NCBI GenBank assembly: GCA_965178125.1
Contig: OZ237739.1
Coordinates: 496,001 to 560,000, forward strand
DNA from: Bilabrum cf. latius
Lineage: Eukaryota > Bigyra: Bicosoecida > Bigyra > Bicosoecida
Reading direction: 5' to 3'
Length of the DNA stretch: 64,000 nucleotides
In this document: in pieces, positions 27,301-38,918 of the stretch
How the letters are laid out: each line of letters opens with the position of its first letter
Numbering within the stretch: the first letter of the stretch is position 1
Program-made: the position numbers and the translations under genes
Notes under the pieces: generated by a model
The model's database searches: none
What the model was told of the DNA's origin: nothing
Seen by the model: only the letters and a program-made list of their open reading frames with translations

Positions 27301-30300
27301 TCTGCACCACGTCGCCTCCGTCGCCCACCGCGCTGGCAGGACTCACAGACACAGACACATCCGGCTCCAGCACAGACAGGCTCGCCGACTCGGAGCTCAT
27401 CGTCTCCTGCGTCACGAATGCCGCATCCACATCGATGCTGGCCCCGCGAGACACAGCGCTCACGTTCTCCACGGTCGCCTCCAGCACCACCTCCAGGATC
27501 TCCCCGGCGCCAGACACGCCCACGTCCCGGTCCACATTGCGCAGCACGCACAGAGGCGCCCGGTACCACGACGCCAATGGACCGCCCAGACGCACCACAG
27601 ACAGCCCGGACAGGTCATCCAGATACGACTGCACGCCAGACCCGCCCGACCCCACACCGCTGCAGCTCGACACCAGCACGCTGCTCGGCGACGAGTCAGT
27701 GCTGCCGTTCACCACCACGCGAGCCGACACCACCCGACGCAGACCGAGACCACTCACAAGCGACGATCCCGGCACAGACACGTTCAGCACCGCATCGCTC
27801 ATGCGGGCTTCCGGCAGCGCCACGCTCACGTTCACAGTCACCACGCTGCCCACCACCACGTCCAGGCCGCCAGATGTCGCGCCGTCCGAAGACACAGACA
27901 GGCTCAACGATGGCGACCCCACGCTCAGCGACGATGCAGACGTGGTCGATACCACGGACTCGTTTCGGGACTCAGACGGGCTGGGATGGCTGCCCCACCG
28001 CACGCTCACGAAAGGCACAGGGTACGATGCCCCGGCCTCCNNNNNNNNNNNNNNNNNNNNNNNNNNNNNNNNNNNNNNNNNNNNNNNNNNNNNNNNNNNN
28101 NNNNNNNNNNNNNNNNNNNNNNNNNNNNNNNNNNNNNNNNNNNNNNNNNNNNNNNNNNNNNNNNNNNNNNNNNNNNNNNNNNNNNNNNNNNNNNNNNNNN
28201 NNNNNNNNNNNNNNNNNNNNNNNNNNNNNNNNNNNNNNNNGCTCCAGCACAGACAGGCTCGCCGACTCGGAGCTCATCGTCTCCTGCGTCACGAATGCCG
28301 CATCCACATCGATGCTGGCCCCGCGAGACACAGCGCTCACGTTCTCCACGGTCGCCTCCAGCACCACCTCCAGGATCTCCCCAGCGCCAGACACGCCCAC
28401 GTCCCGGTCCACATTGCGCAGCACGCACAGAGGCGCCCGGTACCACGACGCCAATGGACCGCCCAGACGCACCACAGACAGCCCGGACAGGTCATCCAGA
28501 TACGACTGCACGCCAGACCCGCCCGACCCCACACCGCTGCAGCTCGACACCAGCACGCTGCTCGGCGACGAGTCAGTGCTGCCGTTCACCACCACGCGAG
28601 CCGACACCACCCGACGCAGACCGAGACCACTCACCAGCGACGATCCCGGCACAGACACGTTCAGCACCGCATCGCTCATGCGGGCTTCCGGCAGCGCCAC
28701 GCTCACGTTCACAGTCACCACGCTGCCCACCACCACGTCCAGGCCGCCAAATGTCGCGCCGTCCGCGGACAGCTCCAGGTACACTTGCGGGGTTGAAATC
28801 TGTGTCTCATACTACGGCTGTGCATTAACAGAGTAGTTCCTGGATTGCTGCTGTATTGGGTGGCTGGTCCACCTGAGATCTAATAGTGACTTGTATGTTG
28901 CACCTGCCTCGATTCGATCGGTCATTACTATTCGGTACGATACCTCGGTCTGGCTGCCAATATCCAAGTCATCAATCTCAAGCAGCACACCAATGCCTTT
29001 GCTACCAACTGCACGTGGTGTCCCGTCGACGGATAAATCATGGATTACATACGGTACAGAGCCGTCAGAAGTCAAGGTGATGTTCTCGAACACCCGTTCG
29101 AATACTTGCAGATTAAAGGCCGGACCAGTGGAATAGTCTTCGTGGTAGATAGTCATATTCACCATGAACTCGTCTCCGGCGTCGACAGAGGTAGGCACAG
29201 TCGTCGATACATTTGCTGCTAACGAGGCCTCGCGAACCGTTAGTTCCTGCACCAGGGATGTTAAGCCAGAAACTGCTGCGGAAGCAAACGACGCAGTTGG
29301 GACAGTACTACTGCCAACGACCCCGGCAACCGGAGATGCTGCAACACGGGCTTGCCACACGAAGTCCAACGTCTGAAATACGAAGCCGCTGACAGAGTTC
29401 TTTATATAGCAGGACTGAATCGAAGCGTCACCGGTCGGACTCAGGCTGTAGAATACGGACGACGTGAGATCAGTTGCACTAAGGCCATTCACTCCGCTGC
29501 AATTAACTGTAATGTCTGTCCCTTGGCGGTTTACTTCGAATAGCTTGACGGTCGTTGGGTCAAGGACTTGGTCGCCAACGAAGTCCATAGCCAAGCTAGA
29601 ATTGCGGATGGACCCTCCGTGAAAGGTAAGTCTGAGAGTTGCCTAAACTAGCTGACCAGGAACTGGACCAGAGCCTGTTAACAGAGCTGACAGGCTAGTG
29701 TCAGGTGATGCATAGATCGTTGACAGCAGGGGAGCTCGATGCCTGTAGAATGGGCTGAAGAAGGGCGTGATCGAGTCGTTGCGAGCCTCTGTCCGCTCAG
29801 GGTGGGACCAGTACTGAACCTCCCATTGAGTAGGTGTGATGCCTCCTAGCTCAATCAAGTCCGTGAACTCAAACTGAACAGTCAGCTGCGTGGTTTTCTG
29901 GTTGAGCGTCAAGGGGCTGAGAAACGCAAATGTTGACTCCTGCCCATCAACTACGAGGCTACCTGCAGCAGCTCCGGATGCAACTGTGTCAGATTCGCTG
30001 GTATCGGCGAACAGAATTGTAGTCATGAAGTACTTGCCCGTTCCTAGAGTATAGTCTCGAACAGTTATGTTATATACGTCGGCGTCCGATGAGTCCGAGT
30101 GCGTCATTGGCAGAGAGATCGAGATCCTTGAGCCCACTTGCACGAAAGGCCCAAAGGTAGAACCAAAAAATATCGGGTTGTCTTGAATATCCCCTACTGC
30201 GGAGAGGAAAGATCCCGTATGTTGCTACTGAGGGACCATTGACCCTCCAACGAAAGGGACGAACGGCAATGCAGCATCTCGATCGAATCGACCTGATGCT

Positions 30301-33300
30301 TGTCCAAAGAAGCGCAGAGTCAGGGCCTCCGCAGACGTCGAGTTCGTGTCGGTGTTCGACACGTCTCCAATGCTTGCATTTACTACGCCAGAGTCAAATG
30401 TGTAGACAGACTCTGCGATGCTGCCAATGTCCTACCCAAGTGAGCTCGACAAGTTGCTGCTCTGATTGATAGACAAGAGGGTTCCGTTAAAGGACAGGAA
30501 GCTTGAAGCTGATCGAATCCCTACGTATGCATTGCGCAGCGTTGCCTCCGGAAACTCGAAGTCGATATCTACATAGAAGTACGATCCCGTCACGATGTTA
30601 TCTGGAAGTGGAGAAAACTCATCCGACTACAGCCTGTCGACCGAGATAGTTGGAATAGCCACCGGGATAGACGGCAAGTACGGCGCTGCATCCGAGTAGA
30701 ACCGAGAACCGACAAATCCAAAACCGTGCTGCTACTCCAGCGGCTAGGTGTAGTACTCGATCCGCATACGTGGCTGCACAAAGCTCCCAGAGGTCACTGA
30801 GGAGCGGACACGAACCTAGTACGTGAGAGACACGTTGGTTCCGGGGCGGATCTCACCAATCGAACCTAGGAAGCCAGTGCTGTTGATTTCATCAAATCGA
30901 GACTAGTCGGAAGCTGCAAAAATAACTTCACCGTTGAAGATGACCTACAGAAAGTCGTACTGCTGGTCAACACTAGTGAGTTGGTCATCGTACAACGTGA
31001 CGTTGTACGCTGTGGACAAGAAGCTGTCCTCCAAACCTAATACTAGAACCGCATAGGAAACCACGCTCCCTCCGACAACAACTTCCTTGTCAGTCGTGGC
31101 AGTCACGTTCACAGTAGGTTCTGCTACTCGAAGAATAATGTTGTCGCTCACATCCTCTCTGGAAATGTTGCGAGACGATACGCTCACCTCAACTTGGCCA
31201 GCGTTTGATTTCACCACTTCAGTTTTATTCGAAACAATCGCCTTCAATGCCACCACGATCGATTCCGGAATGGTCGGAGAAGATGCATTGATGCTGACAT
31301 CCCCCAGCCTGACGTTGCATGCCAGTTTGTCGCCAGCTACGGACACTAACTGGGGCAGAGTGAGGTTGGTCCGATCAAAAACTCCGTCTGGCTGGAATAC
31401 CACCACCGCGTCGTCCGTGAAAACAAAATTTGAAGAATCAGACTTGAAGTAGACCACCATATTGGACAGCGTACCCTCTGGAATGCTAATTGTGGCGGTC
31501 AGGTCCACCACAGAACTCACGGCAGCTGTGGTCGGGCTCGTTGTGGAGCTACTCGACTTGGCATCAAGTTGAACTTGCGCCGTGGGGACCACAAGCACGG
31601 GAGATGCTGCTTCAGGTGCAATTAAGAGCCTGGAGACTTCAAACTGAGGGTGCGTCTAAAACGACACCAACAGGAGAGGCTAGAAAAATGAGGCTACCTC
31701 GAGCGCTTGTAACAGCTGTAGTACGAAGACAAGCTTGACAAACCTACCTGGTGCTATTTGATCAAGCCAGAGCAGAGGTGCAGCAGCATTCCCCAAATCA
31801 AACGTGTGTTGAGCACCGGCTGGTTCAAGCTACACATGAAGCACCCGATAATCAAGGTTGCGACGGCCAAAGCTGCTGTCAGCGAGAGTCCAGCTCACGT
31901 TGTGAGCCACGGAGGACTCACGAAAGCGATCCACAGCGACAACGGTAACTTCGTACGACACAATATCAAAGGCGTCGGCTGATGATGTGTTGGCAGACAC
32001 GTTGTAAGCCAGCTCTGGCTGCATAACACGCAAAGGTGCCGACGCCGTGACTTCGCCAGCATCGATGCCGTCTGATACAAATTGCACCTATGACTCGATA
32101 CTAAGCCCACTGCTTGGTACGACAGTGCTAGTTTCCTTGACGCCTCCTTGCAGCACAAGCTCAATCCACCCGTCCGTGCTGCCCGGTATGTCGCTCGCAA
32201 TAACATCACCAAGATCAACTCTATACTGGCGGAACTAGACTTCCTCAACGAGAATCAGACCGGTAGCATCAAATGGCGATATTGATGAGGTCATGGCCGG
32301 TGCGGTGGAAGCTCTGAATGAGTCGATCCCAGTTAGCTTGATTGTGCTGGAGCTGTTGAAACCCACATGGACCGAGCTTCCAGACGCAGTTCCTTGGGGA
32401 ATAGAAACGTTCACGGCAACCCATACCTAAGATCCTACCGCCACAGTTGAGTTGCCTTTGCCAGTGAATCCATCTGATTCAATTCGCAACAAGATGCTTG
32501 GCTCCTTCGACACCCATAGTGGGTTAGAAGGTGGCAGGACAAAAACAGTTGTTGGGGCGGGGTTGTACAAGGACGCAGGATGCGTGGCAAAGTACACTCC
32601 GATTGAGAGAGCATCGCTCTATCCCACTTCAATAGTACCCATCAGTGAGACAGAATACGATACAAGTGCAGTTGCGCCGGGTACCAGTGTTGCGTTGGTA
32701 AGGATCGATCCTGTCGAGCTGTACGAACTTGATATACGTAACTCGTTTGCCGCTGACTGGCCGGCCAGCAACGCCGCCAACAAGCTGTAGTTTGAGGAGG
32801 CCAAACCTAAGTCAGAGTCAACTAGCGACACGTTAAACGGAATCGCTCCAGGTGCCACAATCAAACTGATCGACGACACTAGAACATCACCAGCGACAAC
32901 GGATGCAAACGTGGATGGAGTGACTGAGAGTATAACCTCCGGGAATTGGAACTCACGGGAGAAAGGCCCAGACGCAGAGCTCGAGTTTCCAGAGCTTGCC
33001 TGCAGTTCGAGCGACACGAGATCCCCTCGGCGCGCAAGACTGGCGCCGACGCCTCGAAGGTCGAGTACAACTTCAATGGACTCAATCACGCCGATATCGC
33101 GGTTCGTATTCACGATGTTGCACAGATCAATCGTGTAGCTGTTTGCATCAACCGCAACGAGACCAGTCCCTAAGCCAACGGCAGAGTTGCACGAAGAAGA
33201 CACCTCGGCAGCACCAGATCCGATTGCCTCGACCGAAACAAGACTGCCCAGGGCAAGCAAGTCGCTGCCATCCCCTGAGGCTGTGACTGCAAGCTCCAGA

Positions 33301-36300
33301 TTGGTTGTATTTCCTTGGGCCACGTCGATCAAGGATCGAATACGAACAGTCGAGCCGCTCGTGAATGCAGATTCTCTGTTCGCGGTGAAGTCGTCGCTGA
33401 CCACGGTTGCAGCATGCTGTAACCCCCTGACGTGAATCTCGGATACCTGCCTATCCACTGTGTATCCACGTGCCTCGTCCGAAGTTTTCGACGACACTGG
33501 GGTACTCTAATAAGACAATCGAGGTGTCGATGCAAGAACCTCGCCGGACTCCACAGCATCTCGAAGCTAAACGCCGTACTCAACCTGAACCACATCAAGC
33601 ACATCGAGAGCAAACATTGGAATGACAGCGATGATTCCAGTCGAAGTGACAGTGCTGCTCACAGCAGCTGTTGTGTCGACTTCATCCACAGCGACGGAAA
33701 CCAGATCAAGTTTCCGCCCACTGCCAACGAGCGAGTCGTCCGTGACGACAAGCTGGTAGGCCGGCCCCCGCGAGGATGGAGTGTGAGTCACGTTCACTCC
33801 AAGCGTGAGCGTTGAACCTGCCTGTGCGTCAAGGGGATCCCCAGACATAACAGAAGAGTAAAATTGTAGATCAGGCTCGACAAAGTCGAAGGTGAGGGAG
33901 TCAAGGTCAGCCTGTGTGCCGTTTTGCATCACTCTGCCCTACAGCGCAGCCGATTGACCCAGTACAGTCACCGTAGGCACATCTCTGGCAACCCCCTCGA
34001 CAAGCAACGTAATCTGCTGGGTAATTGCGGCTGAGGCACCGCCAGAATCGGTGCGAATCGTCCCAAGGTCGAAAGATACGCTGTCTAGCGCCCCCCTGGA
34101 CGAAAAGTTGGACAGCACCGCAGGCGCCGATACCACAGCTGCGCCAACGGTCTCCACGAAGGCCGTGATGATCTCAAACGGTCTATTTGCCGACCCTGCC
34201 TCAAATACAGCAGTCGCCGGGAACTGCAACCGGGGTAGAAATAGAGTGAAGCGTGCAAGGAAGGTCTCTCCCACCGAGAGGTCTGGAATGGACGTTGATG
34301 ACCCGAGCACAGCTCCTGTCAAAGCTTGGCTGGTGGAGACCAGCTCAAACCCGACCCGGATAGGTGCGAGCTGCACGCTTGCCTCATTCGAGTCCGTTTG
34401 CAACAGCTGCCGGTACGTCGGCTCGGTAGCATTGGCCGGTGCCGAGTACCAGGATACTGTTGACTGGAACCGTAAAGTCTCCAGAGGAGCTGTCGTCGGA
34501 TCCACAATGAATTGAACCGAGCCGCTGATCCTGTCTGCCACCTCGAAAGGCTTGCTGCAGTCATAGAAAGAGAACACGACGGAATCGCTGCCGTTGGTGG
34601 TTCCTACTCGGCAGCCATTCATAGACCCGAACACACCCCCAAAGCCAACAGTGTGGGTAGAATTCGTGACTGCATTGGGGGTCAAGCACTGCACTGTCAC
34701 AGTTACATTGTCCCAGGCAGGCTGGCTGTCGCCAATATCACGGTGGCGGATGTCAAAGCTGATCTCGATAGGATCGTAGCCTTGCACATAGCTGGTGTTG
34801 GAAGTCACCGCAAACTGCTCATACCTCAGGTCAGCATCCCTTGCTTTGTAAACCTCGATCGTCGAGGTGTTCGCGAGAATCCACTCAGACTCTGCACCAC
34901 TAGCCAGCGGGCGGGTAAATTCGAGAGTGCTAATGAGAGCGGATGCCGAGCCAATCCAGCTGTCGGTGCCAGACGGGAAGACCAGCTGAACGTCCCAGGT
35001 CATGGTATCGTTCTCGCTGTCAGTGTTGTCGCAATCGTTCAGAATGTTGCCAAGAACTGCTTGAGCCAGTCCACTCCGAGCCGAGCGATCTATTGCAGAG
35101 CTATCGAGAATGAGGTTGCTGCCGAGCCGACTAAGGTGAGGACGAGTCCGCACCACTAATGCATCTGCGACGCCATTCCGTGTCAGCACCGTGAAGTTCA
35201 GTCGCAGCGACGACACAAACCCCTCTGGTACCTATATAGTCGTGGTAAGGTTGAACACTTCGCCGTCAGCGAGGTCAATGCTGGCTGTTCCTTCTTGCGT
35301 GTACTGGTTGTCGCTGCTTCCCGGCGTGATCACGGACTGCACGACAGGAATGCCAGTTTCAATTCCGAATGCATCCTCTTCAAACTCCAACCTCCGCGCT
35401 ACGAACGTAGGTGAACCTGGCTGGGTAGAGTACCCTGCGAGATAGCAGTTGACCCCTCTGCTGCTCGACGTGAACCCCTGGTTGCCAGACGGACCTACAG
35501 CGCTTCCGATCGGGATGTCCATCGTGATCATGCGCACCTCGTCAGGCCCTTTGCTGTTGGGCAGGCCTTCGATCGTTGGGAACATGAACGAAATGTTCGT
35601 AAAGGCTCCGCTCTACATGATTGTCATGGTTGTGGGCGGACTCAACAGCAAGCCCTCGCCATCAGAGACGTACGTATTGAGGGTCCCGGGAGCGGGCAAG
35701 TCCACGGCAGCAGTCGCGTTGGTGCTGAGCAAGCTCGGGTCGCGACCATCTGCGAGCAGAAAGATCCGCTCCATCTCACATATGACCTCGACATTCCGAC
35801 CAGGAAAGTTTCCGGTATTTGCGACGGCCACTCCAAGCGTGACTACGTCGCAGGCGTCGATTCCCGTGAGATTGACCGACGGCATGTCGACCGCGTCGTC
35901 GACATCAATGGAAGAACCTGGAAAACGGAATCCAGACGAGCCAGGCTCCGAAATGTTGACAAAAGGCGTTCCAACAAACCCAGCTCCAAGAGAAGGTGGC
36001 TGTACCAGGGGAGCAAAGCTGCCGCCAGCGACATTACCCCTAAATGTCAGCATCGAAGTTGCCACCTATATGTTCGGATTCCGTATAACCGTAGCAGCCT
36101 GAACGGGCGCCGGACTCGCCAATGAACCCTCTTGTGGCTGCGAAATTGACAAAACGCGCGCGCCAGCTCCAACGCGAGACTGCGTCGCGGCGAGGGTGTA
36201 GATGAGCTGGATCTTGGTGGCTCGACGGAGAGTGTCCTTGTAGCCCTGAGGCCATGTGGCCACGATGATCTGCGAGTCCAAGTCCACCGTCACGTCTGGA

Positions 36301-38164
36301 ATCAGGCCTGATATGTTGTAAAACGTATCATTCTGGCCAATTCGCATGCTGTTAACCTGTGGAACGCCGGTTTGGAGCACCCCTTTCACAAGATCAGCAG
36401 AAATGTCCCGAGAAGCAATCCCGCCGGTACGCAGCACAGGAAACGGCGGCCAGATGCGAATCGTAAGGCTTGGAAAGCTCGAAAACGGTAGCGTATACTC
36501 GGCAAGGTACGTCGCATTTTCGTTCGGCTCGATAAACTCTCCGTTGCAGGGATCGCATACCACTCCGTCGGTCGCGTACAGCACATGACGCTCTGTGCCA
36601 ACGGGCAGAGAGAGGCTCGCGCCGGCTGACGACGTCCCAGCTCTGAACGCGGAACACTGCGCATAGAATGGCTCCCATGGCTCAGAAAAGTTTGCGTTCA
36701 TCGAGAAATTTGCAGGATCGCAGGCCGTGTACCGGAGCAGCGCGTTCTGCGGCAGCCCGATGCCGTGCTCGAGGCGGATGCCGTTGCTGTCGAACTCATT
36801 GATCGTGGATGTCCACTGCAACTGGCATGTCGCTCCATCCAGCCGTAAAGGCGCCACGTACCCGCTCTCGTTCAAGGCCTCTTGAATGGCGGCCCCTATC
36901 TCGAGCGTGCCGACGATGGTTTTGTTCAGCACGGCGAACTGGGACGTGTTGCCGATCTGCTGCGGGGTTGGGCTCATGGCCAGGTAGCCGTTGGCCAGGG
37001 TGAAATCAAGCCCATTAATTTCGTTGGGCTGCTCGTCCTAACAGGACATGGACACCACGAATGCACCTGGGTCGATCTTGTACCCCGAAGGCATGCTGAT
37101 CTCCGCCTGGAGGTCGGTAAAGTTCAGGTAGTCGGTAAGCCTGAACTAGAACGTCGATGTGACCAGGTTGCTGATGGCGTTCCCGCCCGTAGCGACGAGC
37201 GAGAGGCTACTGTCCACCGCCTCCCAGGTGACCGCGACGCTAGCGTTTGGCTTGGCCTGCTGCGTCATGTTGTAGTCCCCGAAGGGCTTGGTCTGGGCGG
37301 CCACATCGGTGAACCGGATCTGGGTGGAGCCTGTCAGCCGGTTGTCGGAGGCTTTGAAGGCAAGAACTCCTCCGCTGGATTCCCGCAGTATCTTGAAATC
37401 CACCCTGATTCCGGCAGATCCGGTGGTGCTGGCTGTAGATGCCATCCCTGTGGTGTTGACGAACAAGGGGGTGCCTGCATTGGCGTCGGCAACGGTGCCT
37501 CCGAGCTGCACGGCAGCGACGGAGGAACCGATCGCGGTGATGGCGGTCACCTCGATCGATTCAGGCGCGCGAAGCACCATTCCTGCCGCCCCCGCCTAGA
37601 AGCCCGACTCTAGCACGAGCTGCGCCTCGGCGCTGCGCGAGAAAGTCTCGCTCAGAGCGTCCTCCAGCCCGCCCGCCTTGCCCCCACCCGAACTTACAAA
37701 ACTCAAGACTAGCGGATTCACCGTGGCTGTCTGAGTCCAGTTAGACGCGAACGTGTCGTTGCACCCCTCCTCCAGCAGGGGGCGTGGGACCAGGTTGCCC
37801 GAGGCGCTCAGCCCCTGGGCGAAACCGCCGCGGAAGTAGACGTCGAATGGCGCCACGTTCGCCTTGAGTGTAGTGCCAGCGTGTGAGATAACAACTTCAG
37901 GAAAATCCGGAGACACCGTTATCAGACCAAGTCGATAGGTCACGAGCGCACTGCCTGGTGTGCCGCACACCTGACGGAGGTCCTCATCGAAGCTGTTCAG
38001 GAGGACTGGATGGTCCACGCACGACGGCTCTCCTGCGACGGGGGGAGGGAATACTTGAACCGTTTTTTCCACATCGCCAGCGAATATTGTTGCGCCGCCG
38101 CTGAGATCCAGAGCAACTTGCAACTGGCTGCCCGTCGGCGTTGCCACATCGACCTCGGGAACCA
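1..38164 (-). CDS. Giant repeat-built surface/adhesin-like protein, partial (C-terminus off left edge)
   Basis: Read with TAG as Gln, the minus strand is open without a TAA or TGA from 38213 to base 1, apart from the N gap, so more than 12,700 codons are visible. The protein is a chain of Ser/Val/Gly-rich beta-sandwich-like modules of about 327 residues, resembling the DUF11/cadherin-like repeat class. It has many N-glycosylation sequons (NxS/T) and a recurring W-x-SHP...SRN(E/A)S motif, as in RWWSHP, RWGSHP and EWSSHP. I infer a secreted or cell-surface structural or adhesive role; no catalytic motif was seen. The N-terminal 9.4 kb is unique and includes Cys-rich stretches near 36.5-36.8 kb. 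The rest is the 2,943-bp tandem array. No in-frame ATG lies between the TGA at 38214-38216 and 37580. A pyrimidine-rich stretch ending TTTCGCAG puts a likely splice acceptor just before 38164, so the start and signal peptide should sit in an upstream exon I could not place. At least 25 in-frame TAGs occur in the unique part. Confidence 0.8.
335..3277 (-). repeat. Array unit 1
   Basis: Full 981-codon unit. Copy-specific residues: SSDSLAGAV at the variable site near 2600, VDAAAS (others mostly VDATAS), GGSVAS (others GGSAAS), YSMGR, and EAPEST near its C-terminal end. Confidence 0.9.
3278..6220 (-). repeat. Array unit 2
   Basis: Full unit. Distinguishing residues: SAESLAGTV at the variable site near 5540, RPVASAG (shared only with unit 8), and EWAMLES where others have EWAVLES. 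Confidence 0.9.
6221..9163 (-). repeat. Array unit 3
   Basis: Full unit. Distinguishing residues: AGADTAS (others AGADAAS), SADSLAGAV, TERYSRE (shared with units 7, 8 and 10), EAPEST. Confidence 0.9.
9164..12106 (-). repeat. Array unit 4, with GAG to TAG change
   Basis: Full unit. At 9233-9235 the Glu codon GAG of the other copies is TAG, which would be a nonsense mutation in the standard code but a Glu-to-Gln change here. Also TNAGTDDG (shared with unit 6), APGVGPV and GGDAVQM. Confidence 0.9.
12107..15049 (-). repeat. Array unit 5
   Basis: Full unit. Distinguishing residues: RYVLSGV (others RYVVSGV), SAESLAGAV, YSMGR (shared with unit 1), EAPVST. Confidence 0.9.
15050..17992 (-). repeat. 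Array unit 6
   Basis: Full unit. Distinguishing residues: TNAGTDDG, VDATVSV, SSDSLAGTV, SSRSVGSP (others SSLSVGSP), EAPEST. Confidence 0.9.
17993..20935 (-). repeat. Array unit 7
   Basis: Full unit. TERYSRE and EAPVST. It shares silent variants with unit 9 (23879-26821), which fits a duplicated two-unit block. Confidence 0.9.
20936..23878 (-). repeat. Array unit 8, with CAG to TAG change
   Basis: Full unit. At 22181-22183 the Gln codon CAG of LAVQWEV in the other visible copies is TAG. RPVASAG is shared with unit 2. Silent variants at 21144-21146 and 21871-21873 are shared with unit 10. Confidence 0.9.
23879..26821 (-). repeat. Array unit 9
   Basis: Full unit, closest to unit 7 but with TERYNRE. 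Confidence 0.9.
26822..28040 (-). repeat. Array unit 10, cut by the assembly gap
   Basis: C-terminal 1,219 bp of a unit, closest to unit 8 (TERYSRE, same silent variants). The gap at 28041 hides the position that would show whether it also carries the TAG-for-CAG change. Confidence 0.9.
28041..28240. other. Assembly gap (200 N) inside the tandem array
   Basis: A run of exactly 200 N. The base after the gap (28241) corresponds to 27364 in the unit, so keeping the 2,943-bp period requires a true gap of 2,266 bp plus a whole number of units. That length also restores the reading frame, which is otherwise offset between the two sides (frame class 2 before, 0 after). The 200 N is therefore a placeholder. 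Confidence 0.9.
28241..28765 (-). repeat. N-terminal edge of the array (partial unit)
   Basis: Matches the third module of the standard unit up to about 28750, then diverges into the unique part of the protein. The frame continues through a TAG at 28812-28814 into the upstream modules. Confidence 0.85.
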
Positions 38165-38918
38165 CTGCGAAATCGGAGAAAATGGTAAAGCTTGCCAACC
38201 ACCATTGTGTGTATCATAATGGATGTTTCGAGTAGATGACAGGAATGAGTTTGTCGACATTGGATGTCTCAAGCAGCACCGAGCGAGCGAGCGAGCAAGA
38301 CGTGATGATAGGTATCCACGAATAGCCACAAAGCGTAGCGACCTGTGTATACGCTCCATAATGTATGCTTCAGTTCACGAGAATCGCGAGGTGCATACAA
38401 GTAGCGCAACGAGCGAAGGTGAGGAGTCTAGCACCGCGCCGAAGAGCACTTGTCAAGTGAAACAGAGCTCACTGAAGTCAACAAAAGGGTTGAACCCGAT
38501 ACTGCTCCCAGCATTGTCAAACAACAGCTATAATCCAGTGTCCTATCCCGGTGATTGGTCGCCACTTCCCCTCGAAATAGCTGTAGAGGGGACCGAGTTT
38601 GAGTGTGCTATGTGTACACTTGCGGCAGCGACGGCAAGCTGAAGAAGCCACATTGGCCCAATCTGTCCTAAGTAACACTTTATTTGTATCGCTCAAAAAG
38701 CTTGTATGGCTCCGTAGAGGCTGTGCTTCTCGAAATTCTCGAGCCAAGGGCCGAGAGGTGCTCGCAAAACTGCCTTTTCCGCCGCCACATGGTCGCCTTG
38801 CGACCAACTGTTCGGATTTGGTGCGTGGGCCTCGCGAGCTCAATGCTTGCGCGACAAGAATGGTACTTTGACAGATAATTCGAAAAAAGACTCGTACGAT
38901 CGGAAGGCATGGCTGCGA
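38165..38918. other. Region between giant gene and alpha-galactosidase
   Basis: No convincing long gene. It should hold the first exon, an intron and the promoter of the giant protein (minus strand): a probable intron end (polypyrimidine then TTTCGCAG) abuts 38164, but I could not match a donor and signal-peptide exon. A four-copy GAGC microsatellite lies at 38281-38296. The alpha-galactosidase 3' UTR should enter from the right. Confidence 0.5.
38679..38684 (-). terminator. Possible polyadenylation signal AATAAA
   Basis: AATAAA on the minus strand about 235 nt past the TGA of the alpha-galactosidase. This is a six-base match only; the lineage's real signal is unknown. Confidence 0.25.

Larger units (their letters stand above)
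1..28765 (-). repeat. Coding tandem array, 2,943-bp unit (981 codons), at least 10 copies
   Basis: The same 2,943-bp block recurs in register: the in-frame TAG that marks one point of each unit lies at 335, 3278, 6221, 9164, 12107, 15050, 17993, 20936, 23879 and 26822, exactly 2,943 apart. Units differ by only a few substitutions and I saw no indel, so the reading frame never shifts. Each unit holds three diverged modules of roughly 320, 327 and 335 residues, each ending in a W-x-SHP...SRN(E/A)S motif; in unit 335-3277 these lie near 2434-2472, 1472-1513 and 475-533. The array therefore is a higher-order repeat (trimer) inside one coding sequence. The right edge is near 28765, where the sequence departs from the unit. 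Confidence 0.95.

Noticed and set aside
1-28765. CRISPR or satellite DNA
   Set aside because: The 2,943-bp unit is fully coding, with no short repeats and spacers.
1710-28796. Long plus-strand ORFs through the tandem array (943, 957 and 1,180 codons; Thr/Ser/Pro- or His/Arg-rich)
   Set aside because: They are antisense shadows of the GC-rich minus-strand unit: composition is biased, they stop at different points in different copies, and they do not continue past the array, while the minus frame continues for 9.4 kb into unique modules.
28886-29543. Several short plus-strand ORFs opposite the unique part of the giant gene
   Set aside because: No motifs, each under 85 codons, and the minus strand is continuously open across them.
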